Source of the DNA: Loripinus fragilis
Lineage: Eukaryota; Mollusca; Bivalvia; Lucinida; Lucinidae
DNA length: 64,000 nucleotides
Direction: 5' to 3'
Assembly (NCBI GenBank): GCA_964019695.1
Contig: OZ026526.1
Location: 7,335,254 to 7,399,253, forward strand
Part shown: piece by piece, positions 9,910 through 21,967 of the stretch
Numbering within the stretch: the stretch's first letter is position 1
Layout: each line of letters begins with the position of its first letter
Program-made: the position numbers and the translations under genes
Notes under the pieces: generated by a model
What the model was told of the DNA's origin: nothing
The model's input: the letters and a program-made list of their open reading frames with translations, nothing else
Database searches by the model: none

Positions 9910-10755
9910 TTAAAAATAACCACAGTTAGTCATGGCAGTTTGAAGCTCTATTAGTCCGTTTGTCTCGTGAAGTCTGCTCACTGAATCTGCTAACTTGTTG
10001 AATTGTCCAGGGTAATAAATGGCCCTCAACCGAAAATTATAAATGGCGGAATACCAAAATATGCGACGCAATGCTGCCATAACAGTTACATTTTTACAGG
10101 TCCCTTTGTTAATAAGAGTACATGCTGTAACATTATCACAATGGATAAACACTTTCTTATTGGTCCACAAATGAGCCCAGCGTTTAACTGCTGGCTCCAA
10201 AGCCAAAACTTCCAAATAGTTTATGGGTAATGATGCCACATTTGCAGTCCACTGTTTATACACAAAGTCACCCTGGTGAAATGCACCAGCTGCAATTTTA
10301 CAAGCATCAATACAAACTGGATATGACACCGGACGACAATCTACCATTGGCATACAGCCGTTAAATACCTCCATGAAATTAAGCCACCACAAGATATCTT
10401 GCTTCATATCTTTTGTTACATTTTGCCTGTGCCAGGGCTTGCGTAATTTGTTGGCACTCTCAATTAAACGTCTCATGTGGAACCGCCCACCATATACACA
10501 TTGAGTTATCCAATTGAGTTTGCCCGCTAAGCTTTGAATTTGACGTTTTGTTACATTACGGGACAGCATAAAAGTGTTCATACATTGTTTTACTTCATTC
10601 ATTTTTTCTTGTGGTATGCTTAAAGTCATGGACGTAGAATCCAAAGTTATACCAAGAAATACAAGTCGCTGACAAGGCCCTTCAAGCTTATTATAGTTAA
10701 TGTGAAATCCCAATTCTCGCAGGAGCCGTAAAAGAAATTCAGAGCGTGTAAACAC
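9910..10755 (-). CDS. RT C-terminal end plus RNase H of the DIRS-order element
   Basis: This frame continues the reverse transcriptase from 11363-10647 after a frameshift. Its first part (residues 1-60) contains LRELGFHINYNK and LVFLGITLD, the end of the RT palm and the thumb. An RNase H domain follows, with candidate acidic residues at Asp150 (CIDACKIAAGAF), Glu182 (YLEVLALE), Asp207 (IHCDN) and Asp257 (LADSVSRL). It would degrade the RNA strand of RNA-DNA hybrids. The listed first codon is GTG and is not a real start. The frame ends at 9910, just ahead of a pyrimidine-rich AG that precedes the recombinase frame. Confidence 0.85.
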   Translation of the reverse strand: MFTRSEFLLRLLRELGFHINYNKLEGPCQRLVFLGITLDSTSMTLSIPQEKMNEVKQCMNTFMLSRNVTKRQIQSLAGKLNWITQCVYGGRFHMRRLIESANKLRKPWHRQNVTKDMKQDILWWLNFMEVFNGCMPMVDCRPVSYPVCIDACKIAAGAFHQGDFVYKQWTANVASLPINYLEVLALEPAVKRWAHLWTNKKVFIHCDNVTACTLINKGTCKNVTVMAALRRIFWYSAIYNFRLRAIYYPGQFNKLADSVSRLHETNGLIELQTAMTNCGYF

Positions 10756-11420
10756 TCGTCATACGTGCTCGCAATAATTAGGAAATCATCAAGATAACAA
10801 ACAATAGTCTTGAAGCCCTTCCTAGCCATGATAGCCCTTACAGCCTGGGTAATAGTATTAAATATCTGGGGTGAACGGGAAGCTCCAAAAGGAAGCCGCT
10901 CATCAATGAGATAAGTATACTGATTGTCATTTTTAAAGCGCCACTTAAGGCCAGTAGCTTTGAAATTTGATGGATGAATCTTTGTACTTCTATACGCATT
11001 AGCTAAGTCAACCTTGGCGAGATAACAATTTGGGGCTATTAAATCAACAGCGTCTTGTATAGATTGATATTGAAAATGATCATTAATAGCGTAGTCATTT
11101 AGGGCCTGACCCGAAGGTCTACTAGCATCGTGAATAAGGCGCACATTGTTTGAATCCTTTTTTGGAATAGCTCCTAGAGCTGATATGATAGCCGGCTTTC
11201 TATCAACGATCCTGTATCTACCATTCTGGATTTCAGTTAAAATTTGGCTTTCAACCTGCGCGCGCACATTTTCCGCCGTAGCGGAGGTATAGTTATCAAT
11301 TTCGACAGAATGAGATACACAGTCGGGATCAATGATGTGAAAACCGTCTTTAATGCCATTCAAAATAAAATCACGATGCTCGTAGTCCTCTGGGAGAAGG
11401 CGTTCCCAAGCACTATAATT
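10647..11420 (-). pseudogene. Reverse transcriptase N-terminal part of the DIRS-order element (frameshifted)
   Basis: The frame runs from overlap with the end of ORF1 near 11420 (SAWERLLPEDYEH precedes the first ATG at 11363). Counting from that ATG it shows motif A as KVDLANAYR with Asp119, LPFGASRSP at 157-165, and the catalytic YLDD at 190-193. Close to 10750 the reading shifts: the in-frame protein loses homology while the other frame resumes it, consistent with a one-base indel. ORF1 and this frame overlap with an offset equivalent to -1, which may reflect programmed frameshifting or internal initiation. Confidence 0.85.
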
Positions 11421-12466
11421 TAAACTTGTTGTCCGGTGTTCTGTGAGTTTTTTTGTTGAAACGTCGCGTCTGTATGCGAGTCCTTATGATCCCTTTGCTG
11501 GGGCCTAGGATGTCGAAATTTGCAAGATGCCCCAAAAGGGCAGCTTCCTCTCGCTTTGAACAATTTGCAGTCTTCTCTGACTGACTGGCTGGGATTGTTT
11601 GGTCCACCAATTTGAACATTAGGTTGTTTCGCGCGTTTGGGCACCAGCAGCTGAAGTTCCATGTGTGGGGAGAATGTGCCCCACTTAAACTTGTGTTCGG
11701 CCTGTAGCTCCCTATAGTTATAATCATAATTGAGGACACTGCTCCACTCGTACTTTTCAGCGAATTCGTAAATTTTTGTTGTGTACGCCAAATAAAACTC
11801 TATATCCTCTCTAGGCAGTTGCCCAGTGCACAACAGATGATTAAGGAGGCGCATATTCGCCGCCCCCCATTCCTCAATAAAAATACCCAGGTATGGGTGC
11901 TCATCGTCAGACCGCAGAACCAGGGTTTCAGTGTCTTTGGCGCCCGACTTGATGACAAATTCTTTACGCCTATTCTGTCGCCGACGCTTGCATTGTTCTG
12001 TGATATATGAAGTTATATGCACAGCTTTTGACGACTGTGCCTTCATGGTTAGAATAGTTCTGGGGTCCATGTGACCCCATTCCGTAGGGGGTGAACTTGT
12101 ACAGGCTTCTGCTGGCGGGGCTTGAAATTCATTTAGTAAACTGTCTAAGCTCTTACCTGCCCCTTCCAGCTGTCCCATATTCCCGGTTTGTGAAGTTTGC
12201 ACATTGTGTTCACTAGCCACATTCACTATTTTCCATTTGTTAATGTCACTCAAAATTACTTTCGTCGTCCCCATAGGAAAATTCAACTCCTTTAAGTCTT
12301 TGAGCTCGATTAAGGAGAGGGCCTCCTTAGATGTGAGTTCTTCCTGCCTAAGCACTTGAGTTATTTTCCTACTCAAATTGAGTGAAGTAGCCCATTCATC
12401 GAAATTAAAATCCGTGGGCACGTCCTGTGTTTCATGGGTGTCCTCTGATGTAGCCATAATTATCAC
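11420..12466 (-). CDS. ORF1 (Gag-like) with SAM-like region and CCCH zinc finger
   Basis: An intact 348-residue frame, the first protein of the element. Residues ~20-78 (DEWATSLNLSRKI to VILSDINKW) resemble a SAM-type helical bundle, including an ELNFPMGTTKVIL segment like the SAM C-terminal helix; this is a judgement by eye. Near the C-terminus C300-x8-C309-x5-C315-x3-H319 matches the CCCH zinc-finger spacing, which in other proteins binds RNA. The middle is basic (KRRRQNRRKEF) and could contact nucleic acid. A capsid or RNA-packaging role is inferred from position and finger type. The ATG at 12466 or 12457 is likely the start, about 60 bp inside A1. Confidence 0.8.
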   Translation of the reverse strand: MIIMATSEDTHETQDVPTDFNFDEWATSLNLSRKITQVLRQEELTSKEALSLIELKDLKELNFPMGTTKVILSDINKWKIVNVASEHNVQTSQTGNMGQLEGAGKSLDSLLNEFQAPPAEACTSSPPTEWGHMDPRTILTMKAQSSKAVHITSYITEQCKRRRQNRRKEFVIKSGAKDTETLVLRSDDEHPYLGIFIEEWGAANMRLLNHLLCTGQLPREDIEFYLAYTTKIYEFAEKYEWSSVLNYDYNYRELQAEHKFKWGTFSPHMELQLLVPKRAKQPNVQIGGPNNPSQSVREDCKLFKARGSCPFGASCKFRHPRPQQRDHKDSHTDATFQQKNSQNTGQQV

Positions 12467-12525
12467 TTATGCAACAAAATAGTTATAAACAAATAGTATG
12501 TCCACAAATACATGTACATTCTCGC

Positions 12526-12691
12526 AATTAAAATACGTCCATCGCGCACGCAGCAAACAAAGCAACTGAAGGCGCCAAAGCAGATGCCCCATTACCCTCC
12601 TGAACTGATAAGCCCAAAGGTGAGACAGCGTTCAAGAAAACAAGACGCCATCATGGTCATGTGTCTAAATGAAATTAATTTTTAATTCTAT
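12526..12691 (-). repeat. Split direct repeat A1 (outer)
   Basis: A 166-bp copy at the 5' terminus of the element; it matches 8446-8611. The outer end reads ATAGAATTAAAA on the minus strand, and the flanking genome (GATTAT) begins at 12692. Confidence 0.92.
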
Positions 12692-12831
12692 ATAATCTTA
12701 CCCATTCAAAACCCATAAGTTTTACCATTCCTAATAGTTGAACTCACAGGGCAATGCGGGCAATGCGAGCTTTCCTCTAATGTCCGCCCAACATTCAAAT
12801 TTCTAATGTCTGTCGCCGTCTGTCAACAAAG

Positions 12832-13560
12832 TAAGGGTGCAAAGATAAGGAATCGATACAATCAAGTACCACACCTGACCCAGGATATCAATCGAAAAGT
12901 GACAAACTCACAGCCAGGAGGTCAGCCCTTTCCCAGCAGGTGACCACAAGCTACTCATAAACAGACGCGCACAAAGACATAACAAACACAAAACAGAAAA
13001 AAAACATAAAAGATCCACAAAAGAAGTACCGCCTTGGAACGGTCAGTAAATATTTTACTGGAGGGCTTAAACCGGTTTCATGGCGAAAACCTCACCCTTT
13101 ATTCAGATGTGGATCAAGACACATAGATATTTGTTTTGCGTGAAAGACCCCTAACTTACCAATGCATCATCTCCTAGAACATATAAATCAATATATAAAA
13201 AGGAGCTAAAGCAAAGATAAGGACTCAACAGTAAATAAAACTGAATACCGGAACAAAAGAAATCCAACAGGTAAACCCCGGTGGGCCAACAAACAGCCAA
13301 AGCATCAGGCCGCTACCATCTCATCAATAGATTAATCTTTAGGTCGGAACCATCATAGAGTTTGAAGACCTACCCATGGGCGTGCAATTAAAGACAAGAG
13401 CAAAGTTGCCAACCGTGATTGGGTTGACGACCAAGCATGCAGTCTGTTGCAATACATTAATGTTATAGCCAATCTTTTAAAAATGAGAATTTATTTTGAT
13501 GAGCTGCGCTGAACATTTATTAGAGCCAACAGTTTGTTTCAATTTATACACCAAGTCACC
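12832..13560 (-). repeat. Penelope-like tail A, downstream of the RT relic
   Basis: A full-length tail-A copy, ordered as in 3397-4420. It lies directly 3' of the decayed RT at 13561-14410 on the same strand. This is the best evidence in the window that tail A is the 3' region of the Penelope-like element. Confidence 0.7.
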
Positions 13561-14410
13561 ATAGAATTCAGGTTCCAAAAGTCACTGGTGCAAGAGAGAT
13601 TTAAGTCCAACTTGGTATTTAGATATCAAATCATAGTATCGACTATACAATTTAGAAAAGGTTTTGCGAAGTTTATGACACAGTTAGCCTTGTTTAAGAA
13701 GTTTCTGAGTAAACAATATATTGCGAGTGTTGAAGTCAGTAACATAGCTAGATGCTCTAACGAAACGAACGAGTTGAGAGATATAGACTCCATAGGATGT
13801 AGAGCGAAGAACATCACCATCTAAAAATAGGAAATTGACAATTTCAAAATCAAAGTCGTCACGTTTATCATATATTTTGGTAGAAACAACATCATTAGAA
13901 ATTGACCAATGCAAGTCATAAAATGCGGCTTCGGTATCAGAGGTATTAGTTTTATTAAATTGGAGCCCTGAAGGGTATATTTGACATACGATATTGTCTA
14001 AATAAATATTATTAATGTTTGAAATATCGTCCAAATATCTGGATGTAGTGTTACATTAGCCTGTTTATCATCAGAAAGAAACATCATAAAGTCCCTGTTA
14101 AACAAAACAGGAATAAATCGGCAACCAGGGGAGCACAACTAGTGCCATGGGCATTTCAATTACTTGTCTATACAGCTTGGTGCCAAATTGAATAAAAATG
14201 TTGTCCAATAAAAGGGTCAGTGCATTACATATACATTTTGACATGACCGTGCATGATATTTTTTAAGTTTTTTTTAAAAGTAAAAAATGAATTTCCGTCA
14301 TTACATGGAAGGAAAGGAGAACCTTCTCTATTGAAGGTTCTTTCAATAAGATCAATAAGTTTATCTTTAATTAAATTATTAGGTAAAGTAGTGTAAAGAG
14401 TTAACAAGAA
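13561..14410 (-). pseudogene. Penelope-like reverse transcriptase, decayed
   Basis: Three frame segments align in order with the RT at 795-1766. Residues STLYTTLP-like at 14407-14225 are followed by a frame change across the PMG motif near 14150, then a segment at 14034-13684 (IYDKRDDFDFEIVNF, SYGVYISQLVRF). The catalytic DD region is broken near 14040, and stops and frame changes occur throughout. It is a dead copy of the same family. Confidence 0.8.
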
Positions 14411-14620
14411 AAACTATAACATGTGCTACATGTTATAAACGGCGTTGTTCTTATGAGTAATAATAGATGAAGGATAATATTTATTTTTCGCAATGAGATA
14501 TACATTAAAACGGCTTTGAAATGAGTCATTAATTGCTTGACGTTTCGCTAATAAACTATTCAATAAGACGGTGATGAGGAAGCAAGCTTTTGTGAAAGCT
14601 TATGCTTGTTTTCAAACCAC
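14411..14620 (-). repeat. Penelope-like 5' region with hairpin
   Basis: About 200 bp upstream of the RT relic match 52615-52830 in opposite orientation. Both contain a perfect hairpin with 10-bp arms (TATAACATGT) and a 3-base loop, here at 14415-14437, followed by TTTTTCTTGTTA on the element strand. This is probably the 5' non-coding part of the element. Confidence 0.65.
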
Positions 14621-14629
14621 AGCGTCACC

Positions 14630-15190
14630 GAGACCCCTAGGTCAAGGTCAAATGTCAAAAAGATTAGATGTAGCAACTTCAAACTTTGTATCTGATTAGG
14701 TCAAATGATTTAGAGGGTACTGGGCAACTTCTTGTTTGACCTTTACCCAAAGGTCAATGTCAAATAATGTATTTTCATGTAAATGCATCTCCCCCTAAAC
14801 CTTTAGACGTAGCAGCTTCAAAATGTGCAGCTGCATAGGTCACATGATGTGAAGGGTACTGGGCAAATTTGCATGTGACCTTGGCCAAGAGGTCAAGTTC
14901 AGAGGTCAAATAATGTATTTTCTCCCTACACTGTATGACATTGCAACTTAAAACTTTGCAGGGGAATAGTTTACATTACGTAGAGTGTGCTGAGCAAAAG
15001 CTAGTGTGACTTTAATGCCAAGGTCAAGTTCAAAGAATGTTTTTTTCCTTTAAATGTATCTCCTTTACCGTGTGGTTGGACACTTCAAACTTCCCAGGTC
15101 CATGGGCCACATGGTGTGAAGGGTACTTGGCAACATTTTGTGTAACCATGATCCCAAGGTCAAGGTCAAAAGTGAAAAAGCGGATATTTG
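14630..15190 (+). repeat. ~130-bp tandem repeat rich in AAGGTCA
   Basis: About four diverged units share TCAAGGTCA, then GTAGCAACTTCAAACTTTG, then GGGTACTGGGCAA, then TGTGACCTT. AAGGTCA is the half-site bound by monomeric nuclear receptors of the ERR/SF-1 type. Many copies lie on both strands because each unit ends with the inverse (TGACCTT). The open frames at 15030-15300 fall inside and beside this repeat and look non-coding. Confidence 0.85.
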
Positions 15191-15569
15191 CGATGGTGTA
15201 CCATCGACTGCATTTTAGTTTTAGTAATGATTGTGGCATTCATTACCTGGTCATATACACTTATATTTGGGAATCAGAAGCTCATATAAAAGATTGCTGA
15301 ACACCCACTTTCTTAATTGTCTCCAATGGATTTACCATAACGTTTATGTATCAGACGGATGCGTCAAAACATCACCATTGAACATGAGACAACATTAAAT
15401 CGCTCATAAAACGTGCACTAGATACCTTTCTAGCCGTGAACCCGTGAGACTGCTGTCAACCTGACCTCTGACCTTCATGAAGAACTAGAAAACATCCATG
15501 CATATGATGAATATGATTACATAATTAGCCGGGACACAAACAATCTGACAGTATTAAATGGACGAACGG

Positions 15570-15618
15570 TGGTGCTTTAGATCAGTCTACGCATGTGCGC
15601 AGACTGATTTAAAGCACC
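15570..15618. repeat. Hairpin with TGCGCA-type centre
   Basis: Arms GGTGCTTTAGATCAGTC and its near inverse flank a GCATGTGC centre. It belongs to the hairpin family also at 24639, 38087 and 41871. Confidence 0.8.
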
Positions 15619-18600
15619 GCGGTTCAAACTAGTTTTTCAAAATTACATGTGGTTTACAATAGCATGAAATAAATGTCTTAAACAGGCTATACGCATGCAC
15701 AAGCTGGTTAGGCGTTTTGCAATGCGCACAAGTCACCTTATTGAAAAAGCTGGTCCCAGGCTTCGTAACGTGACATAATACATTAGTTGTCATTGTAACA
15801 ATAGGCAGTTTGTTTTTTACCTATATAATAGGTAATGTTGCTGTCTTTAATTCATATAAGGTGTCAGCTGAACTGGACATTATTCACTTTAATTGAATTA
15901 ACAACCGTGGTAGTTGTCCATCATTATCTTGATATTTCTTTCCGCCGGCGAAGTAATCATAACGAGGCTGCATACAGAAACGAGGCTGTTGTATTATACA
16001 CCGTAAACATGTCTCCTTCCGATGGAGGCTGTTTTGAAGAAGCAGTTGGCGAATGTGCTAGCATTTTCCAATATAGTCACATGGCCCTTTGTTCAGCAAT
16101 AATGTCATACAAAGCAACATTTTATATTTTTAAACTGCGCTACAACTTCAAGTAACAAGAAAAACAAAACAAGTAATATGATCAGAAAATGTCGCAAGAA
16201 ATCATTGACCGACCGTTGGCAGCAAATATTGGGCGGTTGCTTAAAGAAGAACTATTTAATTGAATTGAAATAACAAAAAAGTCAAACCAAGCAATCATAT
16301 TCAAGTTTGGTCCGAATATTAAGGAAGTAACAGCAGCTTAAGAAACATAAACTCTTAGAAATTAAAAACACCACCAACAACAAAAATCAAAAACACACAA
16401 ACGTTAATGATATACTTGCCGTATACATGCACGACCTTCAACACAGCAAACATGCTGTTTCAATGTAGTATGTTGACGACACAAAAACTCAAAGCCTTTT
16501 TAACACCAAAAAGAGAAGACATTTATCATTGCTGTTAATCGAAATCAAATATATCGATTGTTAATCGATTGTAATAATAATACTGATACCGTTGAACTTG
16601 TCAAAGTTTTTGATGAAATTATTTTAAGTTCAAAACTAAATTAAACTAATAGGTTATAATCAGCACTAAACGACTCACAGTGCGAAGATATACGTTTAGC
16701 TGTCAATCTGTAGAGATGTTAATGTCTTAGTTTTGACAACTGTCATCATTATTAATTTTCAATTCTCGCGCATTAATAGTCGCCTGATCGCATTGTCACG
16801 CCTTCCGTAACAGCACGCTATTGTTGGGCTATCTGTCGTTAATTATTATAAGCGTTTCGGTTATATGGACCAGTGAACTTCAAGACGGTTTCAATTAATC
16901 ACAAATCTATTATGACATGATACTTTTTGTTGAAAGCGGAAAGAGATAACATTGCTTTCGTAGATGAGTGCACACCACAATAGACAAACAGAGGTACAGT
17001 TTGATGAAAAGTTAGATGGAAAGATGACTTTGCAGCAGAAATAACCTTATGGGCAAGCCCTGGCATTAAAATATATGAAAAGTAAAGCGGTAACTGTGTT
17101 TTTCATAAACAGCATTTTAATATCAAACATAAAGAAGTCTATCATTGTTTATAGGAAACCTGATTTTATATATTCCCTCGTTATAACATATTTGTTACAT
17201 AAATCCAGATATTAAGTTTTGTAGAATGTTTTTATTAAAACGCTATTCGCTTGTATTGCTAAAATTCACACCTGGGCACACAGTAATACTCACACTGTGC
17301 AAAACATTGATAGACCAAGTGATGAAATCAGTCATTTGGATTTGCAATGAACTTAGGCTCACATCGTTCAGCCCAGCTGCCGTTGTCAAAAGTATTGAAA
17401 TTTAAATTGGGATGCGTCCTGCCTACCTAGTCTTTGATACACTCAATAATGACAGGGAAAAAGGTCACTGCACAGACTGCGTGGATGTAGGATGTACCAG
17501 CTGATATACCCTTTTGTGGTGCTCACATACATCCAACACTTTCTCAAAACATGGCTCCTATGTCTAACTAGACTTGTGTTATCGTTTCAGTTAAGTTTGA
17601 TCCTGATTATACCATTATATTATAGATATATACATTTTCTCTTCTCTAATACCCCAGTGAAAGCTAAAACTGTAACAGTTTGAAAGAGTTAAACTGCTAT
17701 AAGAGAGGATAATTTCTTGTTAGTATTAGGTATTGGCTGAGTAAAGGCACATTTCAACTGTTTGGGCGGTTTCCAGTCTAATGTCTTACTTATGTTTCTG
17801 AAACAACAAGACCCAAGCTTTACACAATTAACTGAAAATAGTCCACTGTTTCATGACAGCCCTTTTGTATCCCTCTAATTCGTTGTTGAACGTTTGTATT
17901 AAATAACAGTGAAGCGCTGTACCCTGGAAAGACACCATGTTAATCTAGTCTTGGTTTGACGTCTTTGACACTGAAACATTTACTCGTACCAACCTATTTA
18001 CTATGATACTAATCTAAGGTAACGAAGCGCAACAAAACATCTATACCTACGTACCGAGTCTGTACACGATATCAATTTTAGCCACTATTTCTGTAAAACC
18101 TTTTCTGTGTCATGGCAATTTCAATCATATTAGTTATCAGTCTTAAACCTATGCGCTGTTTTGAATAAATTCCACGACGACAGCTCAAACAGCTCTCTGT
18201 CTCACACAGAATTGCTTAGTTTATGTTCATTCAATGCATTGCAGCTTTATTTAGCAAGTCTGGTGTATCTGTGGTTACATACGCTGATGGTAGAGTTTTG
18301 ATAGAACCTGCAAAATGAACAAATAAGAAGCAAAGCGGTTATCAAATACCTTCATATAAAATGTTGAGTACCAAGGGAAAATGCTCCTACGTGGTGTCGA
18401 TTATCCTGCTTGTTCCATTGTAAAACAAAAAAAAAAGCAAGTCTCGCATTTCATCATTCTTTCTCTTACTCATTCCATAATGCATGAACACTCCTGTAAG
18501 ATCCTGTATCATCCAAAGGGAAACGCCATTATCTAAAGAATTTGCTTCTTTTATTGAAGCTTAGCGAGATATATCTGACAAGATATTCGTTTAAAAAAAT

Positions 18601-18780
18601 AAATATTGTCAATGTTGAGTAAGTTATCAAGATGTCTGAACGTAGAGCGGGATGTAGAGGAAGATGCTTCAATAACACCAGCTCGATTATTGGGATATTA
18701 GGGGGATACCACATGAGAAATCTCCTTCTTCACAAGATAAACATAAATCTACCACAAGAAGAGTTAGCACCTATTGCAAT
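15619..18780. other. No gene recognised
   Basis: About 3.2 kb of AT-rich sequence. Open frames are short and lack recognisable motifs. No repeat family seen elsewhere in the window was spotted here. Confidence 0.45.
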
Positions 18781-19760
18781 GCTTACCAATGGTCAACAAT
18801 GTTTCAAAACCATTTGATAGAGTCTGGCACAAGGGTCTTCTGTTTAAATTAAGACAAATGACACCGAAGGGAGGTTTTTAATGTGGTAAATAGTTATTTG
18901 TCCAGAAGAGTAGAAATTTGGTCTAAAATCCTGTTTCTCTGAATTACAATCTATCTTTGCTGGAGTGTCACAGGGATATGTTCTTGTGCCTTTTCTATTT
19001 TTAGTGCATATTAATAGTATAGCTACACACCTTCTTAGTTTGACAAAGCTGTTTGTAGATGAAAGAAGGTTTTTATTATGCTACAGCACATATTGCTGAT
19101 ATAATTTGTATAACATAATATTATTTGCAGCTGTTGACAGTGGCTAATTAAATTTAATCCACTGAAAACTGAGACTGTCTTAGTTAGTCTTAAAAACTAA
19201 ATTTCTTTCCCCAACTTGTTTTTTATAATCTTCCAATTAGTTTTTATATATCCATAAAAGCTGGGTGTTACCTTAAATAAAACTGGACAATGATAGGCAC
19301 ATGTTGAAAACATTGTCAATTCAGCAACTAAAATCTTGGGAATAATGCGCAAACATAAATATTTTATTAGTAGAAATGCTCTCAACTAGATGGATATGTT
19401 TTAGCCGTTACCTGTTTTATTGTATGCGTCTGATTATAAGGGGATGTCCTGAACATGACTCACAAACACAACAAGAGGCTCAAAAACGAAGCAGCCCGTC
19501 TTGTTACAGGATTAACAGGTTATGTAGTGTTAGGAAACATGCGCATAGATTGTTGATGGGCAACTCTATCACAAAGAAGGCAGCAATATAAACTGTCCCC
19601 AACGTATAACGTTAATATTGACACGGTGCCCTCACATAAACAAGATATAATTCTTACTTATTGCTAGTGAAATTTCAGATTTAGCATAACCCCTTTAGAA
19701 ATAATAGAAATATCACTGTACCTTTTAATCGAACTAGTATTTCTCAGAAATCTTGTATAT
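18780..19760 (+). pseudogene. LINE reverse transcriptase relic
   Basis: Translated pieces in changing frames read as an RT in the correct order. There is an FDRVWHKGLLFKLR block near 18812-18855, a SGVSQGYVLVPFLF block near 18960-19005 (normally G-x-PQG-x-x-LGP), a degenerate FVDE near 19055 where FADD is expected, and then C-terminal segments with KILGIMRKHKY and a VLLYASDY-like block up to about 19440. Many stops and frame changes show it is long dead. Clade is uncertain; Jockey, CR1 and L2 are possible. Confidence 0.65.
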
Positions 19761-19886
19761 TTAATATAGGCAATGGAACTCCCTTCAATGTGACTAAAAA
19801 TTATCAGCATTACCAAGCTTTAAAACATTTAATCTCAAAGTTTAACATTTAATGTGCCTCCAACCCAGCTCCTTACCATCGGAAAT

Positions 19887-21189
<1,303 letters not shown>

Positions 21190-21675
21190 TATATATATCT
21201 GTTTTATATGTACGGCTTAGAGAAAAGTGCATCGGTCTTAATAATTATATTTTAGAATTCAATTCGTGATAATCCTTTATGAGACATGTGTGGCGTGGTA
21301 GAAGATTCCGCCACCTACTAGAAACTAACACTCAGATAAAATGATACAGTCGAAATTGTCAGACCTAAGCATTAACTTGATTCTTTTTGGCAACGAAAAC
21401 TGGATACTAAAGCTAAAACAGTGAGCCACTTTAGATACGCACCACTTAAAAAATGTAAAATTACTCGGTAAAGAAATATGATATTTTTATTATGAGACTA
21501 CCAGCGTTAAGCGCATTTTATTGAAATGTTATTGTGATCACATCAGAAACGAATGAGAAAATTGATCTACAAAGACACTACCTTCAAAACACCATTTCAC
21601 ATTGCATTATTTGAATGAAACTCAAATCACATTGCACATTTTTCAGGGTCGAATTTCTGCTATACCAGAGTGGTA

Positions 21676-21967
21676 TAGTGGCTTAGGCTGCTGTCCGTTC
21701 TAAGGCGGTGGTTCTGTTGTTGTTGACTTTTTGTTTATTGTTACTCCCTTTGTGGGAGTCTGTAATTGTTCTATGTTTTGTTGAATGTTACTTAATGTCC
21801 ATTCTAGTATTGCAATCATCTTGGTGGGGAAGAGAGAGCTGATTGCTTAGCTTAATTTGTCTTCCTGGTGTCTCGTGATGGTTGAGCGGCTCTTCCTCGC
21901 GGTGCCACGAGGGTTGTCTGCAGTTTGTGATTGTGGTATTTCCTGATCATACTCACTTACTATTTTT
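21676..21967 (+). repeat. Tail B copy
   Basis: A very close copy of 2185-2478, sharing GGCTTAGGCTGCTGTCC through GGTATTTCCTGATCATACTC. No RT sequence precedes it here. Confidence 0.8.

Larger units (their letters stand above)
8097..12691 (-). mobile_element. DIRS-order (PAT/Ngaro-like) tyrosine-recombinase retrotransposon
   Basis: A 4,595-bp element read on the minus strand. Its order is A1 (12691-12526), ORF1, RT/RNase H, tyrosine recombinase, B1 (8876-8609), A2 (8611-8446), an 82-bp spacer, then B2 (8364-8097). The A copies (166 bp) and B copies (268 bp) look essentially identical by eye. This A1-ORFs-B1-A2-B2 layout is the split direct repeat known from PAT and Ngaro elements. Such elements integrate a circular DNA with a tyrosine recombinase instead of a DDE integrase and leave no target-site duplication. 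The near-identity of the repeats suggests recent insertion, yet a frameshift divides the RT/RNase H frame near 10750, so this copy is probably not autonomous. Confidence 0.9.

Noticed and set aside
10003..10230. Plus-strand frame inside the DIRS-order element
   Set aside because: Shadow of the RNase H frame on the opposite strand.
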